NCBI GenBank assembly: GCA_016191145.1
Contig: JACPPD010000003.1
Location: 186,001 to 250,000 of the forward strand
DNA from: Ignavibacteria bacterium
GTDB taxonomy: Bacteria > Bacteroidota > Ignavibacteria > Kapaibacteriales > Kapaibacteriaceae
Reading direction: 5' to 3'
DNA: 64,000 nucleotides
A program made the translations under genes and the position numbers. This document shows positions 53,085 through 60,877 of the stretch, piece after piece (the stretch's first letter is position 1; every line of letters begins with the position of its first letter). The notes beneath the pieces are model-generated. The model searched no databases. It worked only from the letters and a program-made list of their open reading frames with translations, and was not told where the DNA came from.

Positions 53085-55247
53085 TTACTTACGGCTGAAA
53101 CGCTTGTCGACGATTTCGGCATTCTCCTTTACTTTTTGGAACCAGGCAAAGTAAGCCTGACCTTTTGCCTGTGATGCCAATGCTTGCGTCTGCTGAGTTG
53201 CCTGCGTCTTATATGCCTTCAAATCAGCGTCGATTCGTGCATCGACTGTGAGCACAAACCATGCACGGTTGCCCTTGATAAGATCACTCACTGTTTTAAG
53301 GGGCTGAGTGAACGCTGCATTAGTAGCGGCAAACTCGTTGCCAAAGCGCTGCAACTGCCCGTTATTACGCAGGCCTGTCTGCACATGCAGCTCAAGTGTG
53401 GAGTCAACCTCACGGTAGGCTTGGATATTTCCTGTGCGTTTACATGCAGAGGCAACCTGTTCAGCAAGTTTCTTAACCTTTTCTAGTTTCTTAATCCGCT
53501 TCACATTCGTTTCAATTTCTTCTTTCACATCTTCGAAAGGTTTAATTCCCGCCTCGCGCACATCAGTGATTTGAGCAAGGACAAGGCCGTAATACTTAAC
53601 GTCTTTGCGAATCACAGAGCCCTTATCTGCCTCAAAAGCCCATGCAGTAAGCTCTGCGGATCCGAGAAATGGGCTTTGAGAAGTTATAAACGGGCTTTCG
53701 AGAGCTTTAAGATGCTGCTCCTTTGCAAGCGTATCAATGGGGGCGCCGTCCTCGATGCGCTTCTGCATCTGTGCGGCTTTGGCAATGATCTGCTGTTTTG
53801 TTGCAGACGACATCACTGGTTTGATGTTGATTTCAGAAAACTTGATTTCGGTGCTCTGCTTGTCCGTAACCTTAATAATGTGATAACCAAATTGTGTTTC
53901 CACCGGACCTACAATAGAACCCACCGGATTATTGAAGGCGGCTTCTTCAAATTCCTTTACCATGCGTCCCTTACTAAAAAATCCAAGGTCGCCGCCTTGC
54001 TGTGCCGATCCAGGATCCTTGGAATGCAATCTGGCCAGCAGCGAAAAATCCTGTCCGCTCTTTGCAAGGCGCAGAAGGGAATCGGCCGTCTTCTTAGCGG
54101 CAGGCTTTGATTGGTCGAATGGTATTAAAATGTGCGAAGCACGTGCCACAACATTTTGCCCTTCGCGCAAACTGTCGAGTCGTACATACTTTATACCGTC
54201 GGCAACGTTAAGGGGGCCAAAAACATCGTGCGGCTTCAGGCTCATCAGTGCAAAGGACATTGTTGCATCTATGTCGTTGATGGCCTTAAAGTCGTTCGTC
54301 GTACCGTTGTATGCATCCATAGCAACGGTGAAAGCAGAATCGCGCTGCTCAATGGTGGCAAGGGCAGAAAAGGCTTCCTGTAGGCTCATCGATCGTTTTT
54401 GCGCCATAGAGGAGTCCTTAGTGCTTGGCACCTGTGGGAAGGTGACGTACTTAAGCCGGCGTGACTTTTTCTGCTCTTTGTAGAGTTTATTCTTTTCGTA
54501 ATAGGCCTGCAACTCATCATCGGTTGGTTTTACCTCGTCATCCTTAATACGATCTGCCGGTATAGCAACAAATCGAATGTCTGCCGTTGAACTGTTAGTG
54601 ATATAATCGCGTTCAGCCACCGTTGGCGACACAATAGTTGCCGTAGCTTCAACGGCAGATTTCAACGCTTCTTCGAGTTTCTGGAGCCTGGTTTGATCTT
54701 CAATCTGTATTAGAAATTCGTTTACCATCTGCATTTGCTTATCAATCTCCTCCTGCGAAGCACCTCTGGATTGCATCTGTTCGGCAATCGAATTAGGATT
54801 CGTAACAAGCTCCTGCCACCGCCTTTTATCGAACCGTCCGGTACTGTCCTGCATGTATTTCTGCAAGTCGGCAGGCGGGTTGTATGCAATCACATCAATA
54901 AGTTCCTGCTTTGTGACCTGCAAACCTAGTTTCCGTGCTTCCTGCCGCCGAAGAACTTCGTTGATCATTTCATCGAACACTTGCTGCCGGATCTGCTCAT
55001 CGTCGATGTCCTGTCCCGGATTGGCGTTTCTCTGCCCTTCCAGAACGTTGGCTACGCGCTTATCATATTCGGCAAGAGAAATAGACTCGCCGTTGATTTC
55101 GGCAACGCTAATTTTATTAGCGGACTTCGGGCCTTGAAATGCTGCATTCCCGGCACAATCTTGCATAACCATAAAGGCAATAAACAAGACTGCGATAGTA
55201 GCCAGCGCATAGGGAGAAAGTTGACGGATTTTTGAAATGGCACCCAT
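53085..55247 (-). CDS. PpiD-like periplasmic peptidyl-prolyl isomerase
   Basis: A 720-residue protein with one N-terminal membrane anchor (YALATIAVLFIAFMVMQ), a SurA/PpiD N-terminal chaperone domain (VAEINGESISLAEYDKRV), a parvulin-type isomerase domain (VARASHILIPFDQSKPAA, KDPGSAQQGGDLGFFSKGRM and PVETQFGYHIIKVTDKQ) and a second PpiC-like C-terminal region. It folds exported proteins. I chose ATG 55247 because MGAISKIRQLSPYALATIA is the normal start; the open frame continues upstream into non-coding sequence. Confidence 0.88.
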   Translation of the reverse strand: MGAISKIRQLSPYALATIAVLFIAFMVMQDCAGNAAFQGPKSANKISVAEINGESISLAEYDKRVANVLEGQRNANPGQDIDDEQIRQQVFDEMINEVLRRQEARKLGLQVTKQELIDVIAYNPPADLQKYMQDSTGRFDKRRWQELVTNPNSIAEQMQSRGASQEEIDKQMQMVNEFLIQIEDQTRLQKLEEALKSAVEATATIVSPTVAERDYITNSSTADIRFVAIPADRIKDDEVKPTDDELQAYYEKNKLYKEQKKSRRLKYVTFPQVPSTKDSSMAQKRSMSLQEAFSALATIEQRDSAFTVAMDAYNGTTNDFKAINDIDATMSFALMSLKPHDVFGPLNVADGIKYVRLDSLREGQNVVARASHILIPFDQSKPAAKKTADSLLRLAKSGQDFSLLARLHSKDPGSAQQGGDLGFFSKGRMVKEFEEAAFNNPVGSIVGPVETQFGYHIIKVTDKQSTEIKFSEINIKPVMSSATKQQIIAKAAQMQKRIEDGAPIDTLAKEQHLKALESPFITSQSPFLGSAELTAWAFEADKGSVIRKDVKYYGLVLAQITDVREAGIKPFEDVKEEIETNVKRIKKLEKVKKLAEQVASACKRTGNIQAYREVDSTLELHVQTGLRNNGQLQRFGNEFAATNAAFTQPLKTVSDLIKGNRAWFVLTVDARIDADLKAYKTQATQQTQALASQAKGQAYFAWFQKVKENAEIVDKRFSRK

Positions 55248-55320
55248 GGGTACGTAGTTGGCAGAGTGGAGAATGAAACGGCAAAGATAAGAAAGAGAGC
55301 AGGACAGGAAGTGAAGTGGA

Positions 55321-56226
55321 ATGGAGGAGACGTTTACAAGAAAGCCTGTACTATTAGATTGCGGGATGGCAATAGAGAAGACAAAAGAGCTGAGATTAAA
55401 ATTTGTTCGGGCAGACAAGGTATTGCTGCATGAGCAAACAGATCCGCAGCGGGTGAAACGGCTGCGGGTTGCAGTAGAGGCCGATGGTGTGCTCAGAAAC
55501 CCGCCTATTACGGCGGAAGCCGGAGATGTGTTTGTTGTGCTGGATGGCGCCACGCGGACAACTGTGCTTAAGGAAATGGGCGCAACAGACATACTGGTGC
55601 AGGTAGTTCCGTACGACGATTCCGAGGTCAGACTACAGGCATGGTACCACATTCTGCCAGATCATGCAGCCCGCGAAGTGATGGACTATGTTCGCGCCCA
55701 CACCGACATTGCTCATAGCGTTGGCATCGAAGATGCACGCAAAGCGCTGGACAACAGAACGGCAGCGGCTGCGATCCTTAATGATGACGGTAGCACGATA
55801 CTCGTAGACGACCATCGTGTTAAGGGGCAGGGAAACGGAGGTATTGCTCCCTTACAGTCCATCAGCGAGCGGTTGCGTTCATTGGTGAGTGTGTATGGCG
55901 GAACAGGCGAAGTATTCCGTATCGTGCACGACGATCTTGTTGAAACTGTGCAGCAAGCGGAGAAATGTCCGTCCGTAGTGATGTTCCCTTCGTTTACCCC
56001 TGAAGAGATAGTAACTATTGCAACTACTGGCGGTGTTCTGCCTGCCGGAATTACGCGCCACCTGATTCCGGGACGCGCACTGAATGTAAACCTTGCGCTC
56101 GAACGGATTATGTCGGAACAGTCCCTGGCTGAAAAAAACTTGTGGCTCCAGGAATGGCTGACTGCCAAGATTATGCAGAAAAAAGTGCGGTACTATCATG
56201 AACCTGTGTTTGTGTTCGACGACTAG
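55321..56226 (+). CDS. ParB-like SbnI/SerK-type protein
   Basis: A 301-residue protein (286 if it starts at ATG 55366). It matches the ParB-fold group that includes SbnI and free serine kinases: LRLKFVRADKVLLHEQTDPQ near residue 30, GVLRNPPITAEAGDVFVVLD next, then DGATRTTVLKEMGATDILVQ. ParB proteins proper have a DNA-binding partner domain that I do not see here. The C-terminal half has SFTPEEIVTIATTGGVLPAG and TRHLIPGRALNVNLALERI. Its role could be serine phosphorylation or nucleotide-dependent regulation. It is ten bases from an MBL hydrolase gene and likely in one operon with it. Confidence 0.65.
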   Translation: MEETFTRKPVLLDCGMAIEKTKELRLKFVRADKVLLHEQTDPQRVKRLRVAVEADGVLRNPPITAEAGDVFVVLDGATRTTVLKEMGATDILVQVVPYDDSEVRLQAWYHILPDHAAREVMDYVRAHTDIAHSVGIEDARKALDNRTAAAAILNDDGSTILVDDHRVKGQGNGGIAPLQSISERLRSLVSVYGGTGEVFRIVHDDLVETVQQAEKCPSVVMFPSFTPEEIVTIATTGGVLPAGITRHLIPGRALNVNLALERIMSEQSLAEKNLWLQEWLTAKIMQKKVRYYHEPVFVFDD

Positions 56227-56235
56227 GAGGTTCGC

Positions 56236-57108
56236 GTGAAGGTTGGCAAATTTCAAATCGACATCATTGAAACCGGTAGGTTCGGTCTTGATGGCGGGGC
56301 TATGTTTGGCGTAGTGCCCAAGGTGCTGTGGGAAAGGGCATACGCCCCGGCCGACAGCCGGAATCGGATTCCCATGGCGGCAAAAGCGATGCTCGTCAGA
56401 TGGGCAGACAAGGTGATTCTGGTCGACACGGGCAATAGTCCCGAAATGCCGGATAAACTTAAAGATATTTATGGTCTGGATTTCACTCAGTACAGTCTCG
56501 AAAAATCTCTTAACGATATCGGCGTTAATGCCGCCGACGTAACCGACGTGATTCTCACTCACCTGCACTTTGATCATTGCGGAGGCGCAACGAAAAAACT
56601 GGACAATGGGGGATCGCAGTCGCTCGAAACGTTTGTACCGACGTTCGTCAATGCGCGGTACTACGTTCAGCGCAAACACTATGAGTGGGCACTGAAGCCT
56701 ACAGAGAAAGACAAGGCATCGTTTATGCCCGAGAATTACATGCCCCTTATCGAACATGGAGTGCTGGAATTCCTCGATGGACCAGGCGAGGTGTTTCCCG
56801 GCATTAGAGTCGACCTAGCCCATGGCCATACGCAGGCGCTGCAGATGGTAACCGTGTCGGACGCATCGGCGACTGTTTTCTATCCGGCAGACCTCATGCC
56901 AACCGGAGCTCATATTGCCATTCCTTATGGAATGGGGTACGACAATTTCCCACTAACAACAATTGCAGAAAAAAAAATAGTACTTCCCAGGATCATTGAA
57001 GAGCGATGGATCGTAATTTTTGAACACGATGCACTGCGTATCGGAGCAAGAATTATTCAGGGGCCGAAAGGTCCTGTGCTCGAAGAAATGCAATTGATGG
57101 TGGACTAG
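56236..57108 (+). CDS. MBL-fold metallo-hydrolase
   Basis: A 290-residue metallo-beta-lactamase-fold enzyme. The metal site is THLHFDHCGG near residue 111, with later histidines in DLAHGHTQALQM and the metal-ligand region FYPADLMPTGAHI. VDTGNSPEMPDKL resembles lactonase-type members. The substrate is unknown. GTG start with a GGAGG ribosome-binding site at 56226-56230. The Rieske gene begins one base after its stop. Confidence 0.85.
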   Translation: MKVGKFQIDIIETGRFGLDGGAMFGVVPKVLWERAYAPADSRNRIPMAAKAMLVRWADKVILVDTGNSPEMPDKLKDIYGLDFTQYSLEKSLNDIGVNAADVTDVILTHLHFDHCGGATKKLDNGGSQSLETFVPTFVNARYYVQRKHYEWALKPTEKDKASFMPENYMPLIEHGVLEFLDGPGEVFPGIRVDLAHGHTQALQMVTVSDASATVFYPADLMPTGAHIAIPYGMGYDNFPLTTIAEKKIVLPRIIEERWIVIFEHDALRIGARIIQGPKGPVLEEMQLMVD

Positions 57109-57109
57109 C

Positions 57110-57484
57110 GTGTTAACCAGAGATACTAAAATTATTGACGGTGCAGAGTGGGTGCGTGTCTGTCGCAGCACCGATGTTAAGGAGCATTGGGGTCATCGTG
57201 TAGACATTGATATTGAGTACGACATCGCACTTTTCCGTCTCGAAAACATTGTCTATGCCGTCAGTAATATTTGTCCGCATGAGAAGCGCCCCATGATCAG
57301 CTCTGGATACGTAGAAAAAGGCGAGATTACCTGTCCCGTTCATTGCTGGATTTTTGATATTCGTACCGGGAAAAAAATTCGGGAGCACATAGATTCAGTC
57401 ATGCACGCGGAAGGGGGCAGAGGGCTGCCGACATATTCCGTTATGGAAATCGAAGGATGGGTGTGGCTGCAGTTGAATCTGTGA
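57110..57484 (+). CDS. Rieske [2Fe-2S] ferredoxin-like protein
   Basis: A 124-residue single-domain Rieske protein. Cluster ligands are CPHEKRPM near residue 58 and CPVHCWIFDIRTG near 76, in the C-x-H ... C-x-x-H pattern. No membrane anchor or signal, so a soluble electron carrier, as for dioxygenase ferredoxins or the NirD family. Its place in the ParB-like/MBL operon suggests a redox step on the same substrate, but no oxygenase gene is nearby. Confidence 0.87.
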   Translation: MLTRDTKIIDGAEWVRVCRSTDVKEHWGHRVDIDIEYDIALFRLENIVYAVSNICPHEKRPMISSGYVEKGEITCPVHCWIFDIRTGKKIREHIDSVMHAEGGRGLPTYSVMEIEGWVWLQLNL

Positions 57485-57499
57485 TGCCGAATGGTATGC

Positions 57500-58231
57500 T
57501 TATTTAACAACTACAAGAGAGACACTCGCTGCGGGGTTCGTTGGAGTGTCTGCTGGTGGATCCTGACCAATGACGGTGCTGGATTCAAACGTTCCGGACG
57601 ATGTGTATTTGATGCTGCCGATCGTCAGACCGCGGTCTGTGAGGAGTACCTGTGCTTCGACGAGCGTCATACCCAACACATCGGGCATCATTGTTGTGCC
57701 GGAACCACGGCTGATAACAACACTGGTAGTTGTCCCTGCCGCAATGTGGGATCCGCTCGGAACTCCCTGAATAATTATTCTGTCGCGGGGTATTGAGTCG
57801 TTGTATTCATAGGAGATGTCGCCAAGCTGAAGCCCCTCTCTCATCAGCGTGAGACGCGCGTCGCGAATCGTTTTGCCGATGAGCGAAGGCATGAGCAATG
57901 TTTGTATCCCGCGGCTGACCGTTAGATAAACACGCCGACCCTTTTTCACAGACGCAAATGCGTACGGCATTTGCGATATAACGTGTCCCTTGGGAACGGA
58001 ATCTGAGTATTGTTCTTTTGAATCTGTTGTAGCCAGCCCTGCGGAAGCAATAGTGGACAGCGCTTCGTCAATGTTTTTATCAACAACACTGGGAACACGC
58101 ACCACATCACCGGCGCCGACGATCATCGGCAGTACAAACTGATCAGCGATAATTCCAATACAAAAGAATAGGAGAACAAACAGTCCGGTTATAACCCCTA
58201 ACTTTCGCCACGAGAGTGTTCCCTTTGCCAT
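57500..58231 (-). CDS. PASTA-domain membrane protein
   Basis: A 243-residue protein with one N-terminal span (LGVITGLFVLLFFCIGIIAD) and three PASTA domains: VVRVPSVVDKNIDEALSTIA, TLLMPSLIGKTIRDARLTLM and TTMMPDVLGMTLVEAQVLLT. PASTA domains bind peptidoglycan or beta-lactams. The protein lacks the kinase domain of PASTA kinases, like the short PASTA proteins common in Bacteroidota. It diverges from nrnA. Confidence 0.9.
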   Translation of the reverse strand: MAKGTLSWRKLGVITGLFVLLFFCIGIIADQFVLPMIVGAGDVVRVPSVVDKNIDEALSTIASAGLATTDSKEQYSDSVPKGHVISQMPYAFASVKKGRRVYLTVSRGIQTLLMPSLIGKTIRDARLTLMREGLQLGDISYEYNDSIPRDRIIIQGVPSGSHIAAGTTTSVVISRGSGTTMMPDVLGMTLVEAQVLLTDRGLTIGSIKYTSSGTFESSTVIGQDPPADTPTNPAASVSLVVVK

Positions 58232-58266
58232 TTAATAATTTAACAATTGCCAACGATGAAACGAGA

Positions 58267-59229
58267 ATGAAAGCAAATCTATTTGAGAGTGATGGACCAT
58301 ACGTTGTCACCAGTCATGTAAATCCAGATGGCGATGCTATCGGAAGTGTGCTGGCCGTGTATCATTTTTTAATCGCCAGGGGCTCTACCGTCAGCATCTT
58401 CCTTCCCTCGCCATGTCCAAGGAACCTGCAATGGCTGCCAGGGAGCGAACACATCGCTGTGTGGAACAACACGGACGACGAAAAAAGGGTTGTGGCAAAT
58501 TCCGCCGTAATCGTGGTCCTGGATTTAAATTCACTGAACAGACTTGAAAGCCTTGGGGCGTCCATTCAGGAATCGGGTGCAACGATAGTAAACATTGACC
58601 ATCACATGCATCCGGAAACATTTGCACATGTCCAAATTAATGACGAATCTGCACCGAGTACTACTTACATGCTTGCAGACCTACTTGACTTTGCAGGCAG
58701 CGATAACCAGTCGGCAATTGCAACATGCTTGTATGTGGGGTTAATGACGGATACTGGCTCCTTTCGCTTTCCACGCACCGATGCAAGTGTGATGAGACTT
58801 GCTGCCGATCTCATTGAATCCGGCGCCGATCCAGTAAAATGTTATGAAATGATTTTCAACGTTGAGAGCATCAACAGGACGCGCATGCTTGGCCAGGCGC
58901 TTGCCAGCATGCAACTGTACCACAACGGTAAGTTATGCGTGATGACGTTGACCAACGATGATTTGATTAAACACCAATGCACGTTGGAAGACACCGAAGG
59001 CTTTGTTCATCACACGTTATCGGTATTGGGAGTACAGATGGGCGTTCTGCTTATAGAAGTACAGGGGACAATTAAATGTTCGTTTCGCTCCAAGGGTGAT
59101 GTTTATGTGCGAGACCTCGCAGCCAAGTATGGTGGGGGAGGTCATGTTTATGCAGCAGGCGCCAGAATCCCGAAAACGTTAAGCGAAGTTGTCGATCTCG
59201 TTGTCAGCGAGGCATCGACGCTAGTGTAA
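58267..59229 (+). CDS. nrnA: DHH-family phosphoesterase, NrnA-like
   Basis: A 320-residue oligoribonuclease/pAp phosphatase-type enzyme. N-terminal VTSHVNPDGDAIGSV, the DHH motif in VNIDHHMHPETFAH, LMTDTGSFRFPRTD, and the DHHA1 motif GGGGHVYAAGARI near the C-terminus are all present. ATG 58267 is chosen; the frame is open to 58216 but that extension overlaps the divergent PASTA gene. It degrades short RNA oligomers or 3'-phosphoadenosine phosphate. The end overlaps the convergent lysine transaminase by 26 bp. Confidence 0.9.
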   Translation: MKANLFESDGPYVVTSHVNPDGDAIGSVLAVYHFLIARGSTVSIFLPSPCPRNLQWLPGSEHIAVWNNTDDEKRVVANSAVIVVLDLNSLNRLESLGASIQESGATIVNIDHHMHPETFAHVQINDESAPSTTYMLADLLDFAGSDNQSAIATCLYVGLMTDTGSFRFPRTDASVMRLAADLIESGADPVKCYEMIFNVESINRTRMLGQALASMQLYHNGKLCVMTLTNDDLIKHQCTLEDTEGFVHHTLSVLGVQMGVLLIEVQGTIKCSFRSKGDVYVRDLAAKYGGGGHVYAAGARIPKTLSEVVDLVVSEASTLV

Positions 59230-60571
59230 GGCGAATAATATCGATTCCGGCATCAATAAGTTCCTCCGTCATGTTCAGCGCGGGACGAAAACGGATGGAC
59301 TGCGTACCAGATCCAACCATAAGCAATCCATTATTGTAAACATCGGTAAGAAACACCTTACGTGCGTCGGGGGATGGCATATCGAATGCGCACATCAGCC
59401 CCCTTCCACGGGCATTACCAACGTAGGTGGGGAACTCGTTGCCAAGCTCAACAAGCTGTTCCAGCAGGTAGTGCCCCACTCGCGCGGCATTGCTTACAAG
59501 GTCTTCTTCGCTGATGATTTCCAGGTACCGCGTTGCCCGTACCATATCGACGAGTGATCCGCCCCATGTAGAATTGATGCGGCTCGAAGTGTGAAAAACG
59601 TTCTCGGGTACGTCGTCGATTCTATCAGTGACGAGTATTCCGCACACCTGCATTTTTTTTCCGAAGCACATAATGTCGGGCTGAACTCCAACTGCTTCGT
59701 GCATCCACCACGAGCCTGTGAGGCCAACTCCGGTTTGAATCTCGTCAAAGATCAATAGCGCTTCATTCTCGTTGCAGAGAGATCTGAGGGCTTGAAAGAA
59801 CTCAGGCCGAAAATGGTTATCGCCACCTTCTCCTTGAATGGGCTCGATGATGATGGCAGCTATTTCGTCCGGATTAGCCCTAAACGCTTGTTTAATTTGT
59901 TCGATGCTTGCCCTTTCGGCATTTACAACATCTTCGATTGCATCGTGGGTCTGAGGAAATTTCATGACAGGGGGCGATACACGCGGCCACGGAAACTTTG
60001 GCCACAGGGCTGTCTTGGCAGGATCGGTGTTCGTAAGTGACATCGAGTATCCGCTTCTTCCATGAAATGCCCGCTCAAAATGTAGGATCTTCGTTCCCCT
60101 TGTCCCACCTTCACTCACTGCCGCAGCGCCTTTGCGGATCTTCCAATCCATTGCAACCTTCAGAGCATTCTCCACAGCCAGAGTGCCCCCTTCAATGAAA
60201 AAACCATACTTGAAGTACGATGGAACGGCAAGCTCAAACAACGTTTTAACAAACGTTGCCTGCGCTTCGCTGTAGATGTCAGAATTTGACGGCTTGTTAA
60301 GTGCAAGCTGACCAATGTGCTCTACAAAATCCGGGTCTGCCATTTTGGGATGGTTAATACCTATTGGCATCGATGCAATGCAAGAAAAAAAGTCGAGATA
60401 CTCCTTTCCTGTGCGTGCATCCACAAACCACGAGCCATGAGACCGTTTCAAATCCAGCACATAGTCGAACCCGTCAATAAGCATGTGCTTCCGAAGCTCT
60501 GAGAGCACATCGTTGGGTCCTACTGCAAATCGTGACTTGTAGGATTGTTCTGTCATATTGTTGAACATCAT
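59204..60571 (-). CDS. lat: L-lysine 6-transaminase
   Basis: A 455-residue class III PLP aminotransferase. Evidence includes SCIASMPIGINHPKM, GGTLAVENALKVAMDWKIRK, IIEPIQGEGGDNHFRPEF, LLIFDEIQTGVGLTGSWWMH and the PLP lysine in MCFGKKMQVCGILV. The pattern is that of lysine epsilon-aminotransferase, which makes 2-aminoadipate semialdehyde from lysine and 2-oxoglutarate. It stands alone here, so the downstream pathway (lysine breakdown or compatible-solute synthesis) is open. Two ATG codons are adjacent at the start. Confidence 0.9.
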   Translation of the reverse strand: MMFNNMTEQSYKSRFAVGPNDVLSELRKHMLIDGFDYVLDLKRSHGSWFVDARTGKEYLDFFSCIASMPIGINHPKMADPDFVEHIGQLALNKPSNSDIYSEAQATFVKTLFELAVPSYFKYGFFIEGGTLAVENALKVAMDWKIRKGAAAVSEGGTRGTKILHFERAFHGRSGYSMSLTNTDPAKTALWPKFPWPRVSPPVMKFPQTHDAIEDVVNAERASIEQIKQAFRANPDEIAAIIIEPIQGEGGDNHFRPEFFQALRSLCNENEALLIFDEIQTGVGLTGSWWMHEAVGVQPDIMCFGKKMQVCGILVTDRIDDVPENVFHTSSRINSTWGGSLVDMVRATRYLEIISEEDLVSNAARVGHYLLEQLVELGNEFPTYVGNARGRGLMCAFDMPSPDARKVFLTDVYNNGLLMVGSGTQSIRFRPALNMTEELIDAGIDIIRLTLASMPR

Positions 60572-60617
60572 GTGACTTGATTGAGGTGGATGGGGACAAC
60601 AAATTTACAGAGGAGGG

Positions 60618-60704
60618 ATGCCGGGAGGCATATGCTGCCGGGGAACATGCCGGGAGGCATATGCTGCCGGGGAACATGCCGGGAGGCATATGCTGCCGGG
60701 GAAG
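60618..60704. repeat. 29-bp tandem repeat, three copies
   Basis: The unit is ATGCCGGGAGGCATATGCTG plus CCGGGGAAC, repeated head to tail, with only the last two bases of copy three changed. Each unit contains the palindrome GCATATGC between two GCCGGG blocks, so the array can fold into hairpins. Confidence 0.95.
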
Positions 60705-60798
60705 GTTTATGCACTACCCTGTAACGGCATATCGGCTGGAACCTGTCTGGAAGGTTGGTTGTCTCAACACCGAAGATTGACTGTTTCCTTTTTGATTC

Positions 60799-60820
60799 AA
60801 GTCGTTATATTGTACGACTT
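60799..60820. promoter_or_regulatory. Dyad, possible operator
   Basis: AAGTCGT, eight bases (TATATTGT), ACGACTT: a perfect 7-bp inverted repeat about 58 bp upstream of the gene at 60878. It could be a dimer-binding operator; no regulator gene is adjacent. Confidence 0.35.
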
Positions 60821-60877
60821 GGCACGAAGGTGCTTTAATGGTAGCATAAGATCATCCACACGGGGATAGGAGTCACA

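Larger units (their letters stand above)
60572..60877. other. 306-bp divergent intergenic region
   Basis: It lies between the divergent lysine transaminase and unknown membrane-protein genes. It holds the 29-bp tandem repeat (60618-60704), a 7-bp dyad (60799-60820) and a ribosome-binding site (GGAG) before 60878. Apparent frames through the repeat are by-products of its sequence. Confidence 0.7.

Noticed and set aside
55248-55652. Upstream extension of the PpiD-like frame
   Set aside because: The open frame continues about 135 codons past the anchor start, but it is antisense to the ParB-like gene and would put the membrane anchor in mid-protein. ATG 55247 is the better start.
55321-56226. 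Chromosome-partitioning ParB and an origin
   Set aside because: There is no parA, no parS-like sites seen and no ParB DNA-binding domain; the sequence fits the SbnI/SerK group better.
60618-60704. CRISPR-like array
   Set aside because: Three directly joined 29-bp copies with no unique spacers and no cas genes nearby.
60577-60869. Overlapping frames of 67-83 codons through the 29-bp repeat
   Set aside because: They consist largely of translated repeat and have no ribosome-binding site or family resemblance.
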